Positions 6,789 through 11,074 of a DNA stretch of 11,074 bases are shown piece after piece (the stretch's first letter is position 1; every line of letters begins with the position of its first letter). The position numbers and the translations under genes are program-made. Location of the stretch: NCBI GenBank assembly GCA_002315815.1, contig DCIN01000048.1, positions 9,809 through 20,882 on the forward strand, in the 5' to 3' direction. This DNA comes from Bacteroidales bacterium UBA1725. GTDB lineage: Bacteria; Bacteroidota; Bacteroidia; Bacteroidales; UBA932. The notes beneath the pieces are model-generated. The model did no database searches. It was not told the origin of the DNA and saw only the letters and a list, made by a program, of their open reading frames with translations.

Positions 6789-7475
6789 ATGTTGTTCATT
6801 TTACTTCAGGCAGACATTTCGGAGGCCGTCCCCGTACAGCAGGAGATGTCCTATTCGCTTCTTGAGATGGCCACCAAGGGAGGATGGCTGATGCTGGTAC
6901 TCCTTGCTCTATCCATAATTGCCGTGTTCATCTTCGGAAAGAAGTGGTGGATGATACACTGTGCCGCACGGACGGACAAGGATTTTATGATGGATATCCG
7001 TGATTATCTTCACGACGGCAAGGTCAAGTCCGCCAAGATGCTGTGCTCCAGATACGACACTCCTGTCGCACGTATGACAGAAGCCGGAATAGACAGAATA
7101 GGCAAACCTCTCGAAGACATCCGTGCAGCCATCGAGAATACCGGGAACCTCGAGGTTGCAAGGCTTGAGAAGGGTCTCCCCTATCTGGCCACGATAGCCG
7201 GAGGGGCACCTATGATAGGATTTCTGGGCACGGTGATTGGAATGGTCCAGGCTTTTTTCAATATGTCTCAGGCAGGCAACAACATAGACATCACCCTCCT
7301 CTCGAGCGGAATCTACACTGCGATGATCACCACCGTGGGAGGACTCGTGGTCGGTATCCTCGCATATTTCGGATACAATTTCCTCACCGCCAGAATCAGT
7401 TCTCTGGTGTTCAATATGGAAGCGGCCACAATCAAGTTCCTGGATGCCGTAGGAGAACCAGTTGAAGACAAATAA
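6789..7475 (+). CDS. exbB: ExbB/TolQ-family proton channel subunit
   Basis: A 228-residue inner-membrane protein of the MotA/TolQ/ExbB family. With ExbD it forms the proton-driven motor that energises TonB. Three membrane segments are visible: about 32-50; about 130-156, containing GFLGTVIGMVQAF with Thr148 in the conserved GT position; and about 174-197, GIYTAMITTVGGL...FGYN, with Thr181/Thr182. The cytoplasmic domain lies between segments 1 and 2. In the third segment, Thr177 stands where Escherichia coli ExbB has Glu176 (GIAEALLAT), so the polar channel lining differs. It is the first gene after the divergent promoter, and its TAA overlaps the exbD ATG (TAATG at 7473-7477), which implies translational coupling. 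MotA and TolQ are less likely because exbD and tonB follow. Confidence 0.93.
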   Translation: MLFILLQADISEAVPVQQEMSYSLLEMATKGGWLMLVLLALSIIAVFIFGKKWWMIHCAARTDKDFMMDIRDYLHDGKVKSAKMLCSRYDTPVARMTEAGIDRIGKPLEDIRAAIENTGNLEVARLEKGLPYLATIAGGAPMIGFLGTVIGMVQAFFNMSQAGNNIDITLLSSGIYTAMITTVGGLVVGILAYFGYNFLTARISSLVFNMEAATIKFLDAVGEPVEDK

Positions 7476-7885
7476 TGGCACTCAGAAGAACAGTCAAGGC
7501 AGACCCCAACATTGCGATGTCCTCTATGACGGACATCGTGTTCCTCCTGCTCATTTTCTTCCTCGTCACATCGACTCTGGTGAACCCCAACGCCCTGAAA
7601 CTGCTGCTTCCCAAGAGCACAGGTCAGGTGGGAGCCAAAGCTACGGTCACAGTTTCCATCAAGGACTGGGGAGAGGACAGGTTCTCATACCACATCAACG
7701 GGAACGAAACCCCCGTGGCATTCTCCGGAATCGAAGATGAACTCGTATCACTCCTCCAGAACGAGGAGGATCCGACCTTCTCGATATACTCTGACGAGAC
7801 TGTGCCCATAAAGGAGGTCGTACAGGTTATGAACATAGCAAAGCGGAACCACTACAAGGTGATTCTGGCAACTTCTCCCGAATAG
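7475..7885 (+). CDS. exbD: ExbD/TolR-family proton channel subunit
   Basis: A 136-residue protein with a short cytoplasmic N-terminus, one membrane helix (about 20-36, DIVFLLLIFFLVTS) and a periplasmic domain. Asp20 in MTDIVFLL is the proton-carrying residue equivalent to Asp25 of E. coli ExbD. The periplasmic part ends with SDETVPIKEVVQVMNIAKRNHYKVILAT, the usual ExbD/TolR C-terminal fold. It overlaps exbB by 1 nt, and tonB starts 7 nt downstream. The position between exbB and a TonB-family gene favours ExbD over TolR. Only one ExbD paralogue is present here; some Bacteroidota TonB clusters, as I recall, carry two. Confidence 0.93.
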   Translation: MALRRTVKADPNIAMSSMTDIVFLLLIFFLVTSTLVNPNALKLLLPKSTGQVGAKATVTVSIKDWGEDRFSYHINGNETPVAFSGIEDELVSLLQNEEDPTFSIYSDETVPIKEVVQVMNIAKRNHYKVILATSPE

Positions 7886-7892
7886 CATACAG

Positions 7893-8600
7893 ATGAAAGA
7901 GGCTGACAAGGGGACAACAGGTCTTACGGGCATCCTGCTTACAGTGGCGCTCCACGGCGGCCTCATTGTTCTTTTGTCATCCGCCGGATTGAAATATATC
8001 TCACCCCCACCTGCGGAATCGTCTTTCGTGCTGGAATTCGAGGATGAGGCCGAAATGGAAGAGGAAGAGGAGATAATTCCTGAAGTTGTAAGAGCGCTGC
8101 CTGACGTGCGTACCGAAACGAGGATTCCCAAGGCCGAGAATCCGAAGATGGATGAGCCGACGGAAAAGGTGCAGGACAGTGGTCTGGACCCCAGGGCATC
8201 TTTCCCGGGTATGGCGAAGAACAAACCTGAGGCGACTGCCGAAACCTCTCCTGATGAGGGTTCAGCAGCCGATACGCTGGCAGCAGGAATAAAGGGCAAC
8301 AGCACAGCCGGGCGCTCCGACGGAACTCCGAATGCTGTCTTAAAAGGACGAAACACTTACGGAATCGTTCCAAAACCTGCATATAACGTGCAGGAAGAGG
8401 GAACGGTTGTTGTGGAAATATGGGTGGATAACTACGGAAACGTAGCCAAGGCCGTGCCGGGAGGTGACGGCACCACGGTATCAAACAAAACCCTCAATGC
8501 AGCAGCGCGGGAAGCAGCTCTCAAAACTCATTTCAATATGAGTGCTGATGCCCCGGCACTGCAACAGGGTACGATAACTTACATTTTCAAATTAAAGTAA
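7893..8600 (+). CDS. tonB: TonB-family energy transducer with acidic spacer
   Basis: A 235-residue protein. The N-terminal helix at about 10-31 contains His21 four residues after Thr17, which resembles the Ser16...His20 pair of E. coli TonB that contacts ExbB/ExbD. It is followed by SSFVLEFEDEAEMEEEEE (about 43-61), a strongly acidic stretch, and a low-complexity periplasmic spacer to about residue 150. The C-terminal domain (about 156-235) has PKPAYN...EGTVVVEIWVDNYGNV...AAREAALKTHFN...ITYIFKLK, the TonB C-terminal fold that binds TonB boxes of outer-membrane receptors. The spacer lacks the long Pro-Glu/Pro-Lys repeats of enterobacterial TonB. The receptors it serves cannot be told from this window. 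Its TAA overlaps the next gene's ATG (8598-8602), although that gene has an RNA-modification role. Confidence 0.9.
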   Translation: MKEADKGTTGLTGILLTVALHGGLIVLLSSAGLKYISPPPAESSFVLEFEDEAEMEEEEEIIPEVVRALPDVRTETRIPKAENPKMDEPTEKVQDSGLDPRASFPGMAKNKPEATAETSPDEGSAADTLAAGIKGNSTAGRSDGTPNAVLKGRNTYGIVPKPAYNVQEEGTVVVEIWVDNYGNVAKAVPGGDGTTVSNKTLNAAAREAALKTHFNMSADAPALQQGTITYIFKLK

Positions 8601-9880
8601 TGGATCAATTTTCTAAAGAAGGCCGTAAACTTAGACCTCGCAAAACAGCAGGAAACCCTGCACAACCGGAGAAAGTGGAGTACAATCCCGAGGCGAGAAA
8701 TGCGGGACAGAACTATGGGGAACATCGTCAGTATGGCGAAAACCGTCAGTACGGTGAAAACAAGTCCTATGGGGACAGAAAGTCTTACGGGGAGCACAAG
8801 TCTTACGGAGAACACAAGTCTTTTGGAGACCGCAAACCCTACGGAGACCGCAAACCTTATGGCGAGCACAGATCTTTCGGAGAACACAAATCTTTCGGAG
8901 AACACAAATCTTTTGGAGACCGCAAACCCTACGGTGAGCATCGCTCCTTCGGTGACAACAAACAAGCCGGTGAACACCGCTCTTTTGACGGACACCGCGG
9001 TTTCTCTGACTTCAAACCGGGTTTCAAAAAACCGTTCAGAGGCAAGCAGAGACCTGATTTCGACCGCTTCAGTGAAGAAGGAATAGACAGAATGATAAAC
9101 CGTCGCCCCGTCATCAACGGACAGGAAATGTCTGACAACGACAACATTCCTTCAATGGCCCGTGACGAGGTACGTCTCAATAAATTCATCGCCAACTCCG
9201 GTGTTTGTTCCCGCAGGGAGGCAGACACCCTCATTCAAGCCGGGGTGGTAACGGTGAACGGCAATGTCGTCACTGAACTCGGCACCAAGGTGAACATATT
9301 CGAGGATGACATACGCTTCAACGGCGAGCGTCTCAAGGGAGAGGAGAAGGTTTACATCATAATGAACAAGCCGGCAGGATTTGTGACAACTTCTGCCGAT
9401 CCTCACGCAGACAGAACAGTAATGGACCTGCTCAAGGGCTGCAAATTCAGGGTTTATCCCGTAGGCCGTCTGGACAAGAACACCACAGGTGTGCTTATGT
9501 TCACCAACGACGGAGAGATGTCCGAACGTCTGACCCATCCATCATACGACAAGAAGAAAATCTATCAGGTTGCTCTGGACAGGCCACTCGAGCAAGAGGA
9601 CTTCGACAGAATCATCGCCGGTGTGGAATTGAGCGATGGTCTTATCAAAGCCGATGAACTTGAGTATATTGACGAGGGCGACAAGCGCAAGCTCGGAATC
9701 GAGATCCATTCAGGGAAGAACCGCATCGTGCGCCGCATCTTCGAATCTCTGGGGTACAATGTCAAGGCTCTGGATCGCGTCTATTTCGCAGGCCTGACCA
9801 AGAAGGGACTCAAGAAGGGAGAATGGCGCTTCCTTACTGAAGGCGAGACAAATATTCTTAAAATGGGAGCATACGTATAA
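8600..9880 (+). CDS. rluB: RluB/RsuA-family rRNA pseudouridine synthase with repeat-rich N-terminal tail
   Basis: A 426-residue protein. Residues about 191-250 (VRLNKFIANSGVCSRREADTLI...VTVNG) are an S4 RNA-binding domain. Residues about 258-420 are the pseudouridine synthase core, with MNKPAGFVTT, GRLDKNTTGVLMFTNDG carrying catalytic Asp292, and GKNRIVRRIFESLGY. Enzymes of this family isomerise a uridine in rRNA, near the peptidyl transferase centre for RluB; the exact target here (23S or 16S) is inferred only from family. The first 190 residues are not in E. coli RluB: a basic segment, then 16 hexapeptide units of type [YF]G[ED]xx[SPQ] (39-134), then a Phe/Lys/Arg-rich linker. The tail is hydrophilic, probably disordered, and may bind RNA. 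It overlaps tonB and era by 1 nt each (TAATG at both ends), so it sits mid-operon with tight coupling. Confidence 0.9.
   Translation: MDQFSKEGRKLRPRKTAGNPAQPEKVEYNPEARNAGQNYGEHRQYGENRQYGENKSYGDRKSYGEHKSYGEHKSFGDRKPYGDRKPYGEHRSFGEHKSFGEHKSFGDRKPYGEHRSFGDNKQAGEHRSFDGHRGFSDFKPGFKKPFRGKQRPDFDRFSEEGIDRMINRRPVINGQEMSDNDNIPSMARDEVRLNKFIANSGVCSRREADTLIQAGVVTVNGNVVTELGTKVNIFEDDIRFNGERLKGEEKVYIIMNKPAGFVTTSADPHADRTVMDLLKGCKFRVYPVGRLDKNTTGVLMFTNDGEMSERLTHPSYDKKKIYQVALDRPLEQEDFDRIIAGVELSDGLIKADELEYIDEGDKRKLGIEIHSGKNRIVRRIFESLGYNVKALDRVYFAGLTKKGLKKGEWRFLTEGETNILKMGAYV
8714..9001 (+). repeat. 18-bp coding tandem array, 16 units, in the rluB N-terminal region
   Basis: Sixteen contiguous 18-bp units encode hexapeptides: 13 regular ones (YGEHRQ, YGENRQ, YGENKS, YGDRKS, YGEHKS, YGEHKS, FGDRKP and so on) and three degenerate ones at the 3' end (FGDNKQ, AGEHRS, FDGHRG). 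Units at 8876-8893 and 8894-8911 are identical (TTCGGAGAACACAAATCT), and other units differ mostly by a few bases. A block of units appears copied: the order EHKS-DRKP...EHRS occurs twice. There are no spacers between units, so this is not a CRISPR array. Confidence 0.95.
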
Positions 9881-10761
9881 TGGCTCACCGTTCCGGATTC
9901 GTTAACATAATAGGCAATCCCAACGTCGGCAAATCCACGCTGATGAACGCCCTCGTGGGAGAGAAACTCAGCATTGTCACCGCCAAGGCTCAGACCACCC
10001 GTCACCGCATTATGGGCATAGTGAACGGGGATGACTGGCAGATAGTCTATTCCGACACTCCAGGCATACTCAAGCCCAACTACCGTCTCCAGCAGAATAT
10101 GATGAACTTCGTGGACGGGGCCATTGGAGATGCGGACATCATCCTCTATGTGACTGACACTGTCGAGAAAGCCGACAAGAACGAGGAATATGTCTCCAGA
10201 CTCAAGGACCTTGCCTGTCCTGTTGTCATTGTCATCAACAAGATAGACATCAGCGACCAGAAGAAGGTGACAGAACTGATGGAGGCCTGGAAGGAGAGAG
10301 TTCCCGAAGCCGTAATCATCCCGGCATCGGCTCAGGAGCATTTCAATCTGGAGAGCATTCTGGACGCCGTAGTGGAAAGGCTGCCTGTATGCCCGCCCTG
10401 GTTCGACAAGGATGCATTCACGGACAAGAACCTGAGATTCTTCGCCTCCGAGATAATACGCGAAAAGATTCTGCTCAACTACAAGGAGGAGATTCCGTAC
10501 TGCTGCGAAGTGGGTATTGAGAGTTTCAAGGAGGGGGCGGAAAGATATGACATCAGTGCCGTAATCTATGTGATGCGGGAATCACAGAAAGGCATCATCA
10601 TAGGCAGGCAGGGATCCGCACTCAAGAAGGTCGGCACACAGTCACGAATGGAAATGGAAGACTTCTTCCAGAAGAAAGTCTATCTTCAGATGTATGTGAA
10701 GGTGGACCCCGACTGGAGAGAAGACAAGAAGGAACTCCGAAGATTCGGTTACGAGGAGTAG
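9880..10761 (+). CDS. era: GTPase Era, ribosome assembly factor
   Basis: A 293-residue cytoplasmic GTPase that binds the 3' end of 16S rRNA and assists 30S subunit maturation. G motifs are all present: G1 GNPNVGKST (12-20), an effector loop with TTRHRIMG, G3 DTPG (59-62), G4 NKID (120-123) and G5 PASA. The C-terminal KH domain carries ESQKGIIIGRQGSALKKVG with GRQG at 242-245. Length and domain order are standard for Era. It starts on the last base of the rluB stop (TAATG at 9878-9882), so two rRNA-directed proteins are translationally coupled. The next gene starts 29 nt downstream. Confidence 0.97.
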   Translation: MAHRSGFVNIIGNPNVGKSTLMNALVGEKLSIVTAKAQTTRHRIMGIVNGDDWQIVYSDTPGILKPNYRLQQNMMNFVDGAIGDADIILYVTDTVEKADKNEEYVSRLKDLACPVVIVINKIDISDQKKVTELMEAWKERVPEAVIIPASAQEHFNLESILDAVVERLPVCPPWFDKDAFTDKNLRFFASEIIREKILLNYKEEIPYCCEVGIESFKEGAERYDISAVIYVMRESQKGIIIGRQGSALKKVGTQSRMEMEDFFQKKVYLQMYVKVDPDWREDKKELRRFGYEE

Positions 10762-10790
10762 CAGTATCGGATTATCACTGAAAAAAGACT

Positions 10791-11074
10791 ATGGAAGAAG
10801 ATTACGAAGACAGGATGCTGTCTGAAGATGACGAAATACTGATGGACGGGGACGGAATGACGGCCGAAGAGGACGGAATGATGGCCGAAGAAGACGGAAT
10901 GACGGAGAACGGAGTTCCGACAGGAAAATATGACCGCCTTCTGGAATCCGACGCGAGAAAGTTCAAACTCTCCGGGATGTTCAGGGACTGGTATCTCGAC
11001 TATGCATCCTATGTAATACTGCACCGCGCCGTGCCGCACATAGTGGACGGTCTAAAGCCTGTGCAGAGAAGAGT
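10791..11074 (+). CDS. parC: Topoisomerase IV/gyrase subunit A, N-terminal fragment
   Basis: The frame starts at ATG 10791 and runs off the right edge after 94 codons. Residues about 60-94 contain KLSGMFRDWYLDYASYVI followed by LHRAVPHIVDGLKPVQRR, the N-terminal hallmark of type IIA topoisomerase A subunits, which cut and rejoin DNA strands. The first 58 residues are strongly acidic and include a DGMTAEE-type tandem repeat. The form resembles Bacteroidota ParC-type proteins, which have an acidic N-terminal stretch before SGM[YF]RxW; gyrase A usually starts closer to the core. The active-site tyrosine lies beyond the window, so parC versus gyrA is not settled. Compared with the common form I recall (LERAVPHIEDGLKP), His and Val replace two acidic residues. 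It is probably the downstream gene of the exbB-era operon, 29 nt after era with no clear promoter. Confidence 0.8.
   Translation, partial: MEEDYEDRMLSEDDEILMDGDGMTAEEDGMMAEEDGMTENGVPTGKYDRLLESDARKFKLSGMFRDWYLDYASYVILHRAVPHIVDGLKPVQRR
10851..10910 (+). repeat. 21-bp in-frame tandem repeat in the acidic topoisomerase N-terminus
   Basis: Two 21-bp units at 10851-10871 and 10872-10892 (differing at two bases) and a shortened third at 10893-10910 encode DGMTAEE, DGMMAEE and DGMTEN. They start at residue 21, ahead of the conserved topoisomerase core. Confidence 0.9.

Noticed and set aside
8714..9001. Regular 18-bp repeats that could suggest a CRISPR or other noncoding array
   Set aside because: Units are contiguous with no spacers, keep the rluB frame, and vary mainly in ways that preserve a hexapeptide pattern.
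8579..9086. Overlapping ORFs in other frames across the repeat array (8579-8995 minus, 8700-9086 plus)
   Set aside because: A repeat unit of 18 bp without a stop in a given frame stays open in that frame automatically; the translations are low-complexity shadows of the rluB repeat.
9781..10341. 186-codon minus-strand ORF opposite era
   Set aside because: It lies antisense to strongly conserved Era and RluB coding sequence, has no recognisable domain and no promoter.
1..11074. Mobile element, phage, defence island or biosynthetic cluster
   Set aside because: No transposase, integrase, terminal inverted repeats, restriction or toxin genes were found; nearly all genes are conserved housekeeping or envelope genes.

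Overview
The window looks like a chromosomal segment of a member of the Bacteroidales (Bacteroidota). The evidence is the batC/batD/batE aerotolerance cluster, AT-type promoter motifs of the form TTTG...TAnnTTTG, start codons without clear Shine-Dalgarno sequences, a pseudouridine synthase with a long repetitive N-terminal tail, and an ExbB/ExbD/TonB set typical of the phylum. I do not assign a genus. Coding density is very high: no stretch over 100 bases lacks a gene, and I see no tRNA, rRNA, CRISPR array, insertion sequence or phage gene.

Layout, left to right. (1) Bases 1-4161, plus strand: the tail of batC, a single ORF that joins BatD and BatE, and folC. Each gene overlaps the next by 1 to 14 nt, so they are probably one transcript. 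(2) Bases 4195-6693, minus strand: a PIN-PhoH ATPase (PhoH2 type) downstream of an orphan protein resembling one AIR-synthase/PurL unit. (3) Bases 6694-6788: a 95-bp divergent promoter region with a good Bacteroidota-type promoter facing each way. (4) Bases 6789-11074, plus strand: exbB, exbD, tonB, rluB-like, era and the start of a topoisomerase IV/gyrase A gene. Several of these are joined by TAATG stop/start overlaps.

How the genes work together: the Bat proteins form an envelope complex linked to oxidative stress and aerotolerance. ExbB-ExbD-TonB convert the proton gradient into force for outer-membrane transport. The RluB-like enzyme and Era act on ribosomal RNA and ribosome assembly, FolC makes folate polyglutamates, and PhoH2 is a predicted RNA-directed nuclease/ATPase. 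Most of this is core-genome content rather than a new defence or mobile system.

The unusual parts are the BatD-BatE fusion with a signal-like segment at the seam, the orphan PurL-like protein, and the number of short in-frame tandem duplications. These occur in batC, folC (twice), the rluB-like gene and the topoisomerase gene.
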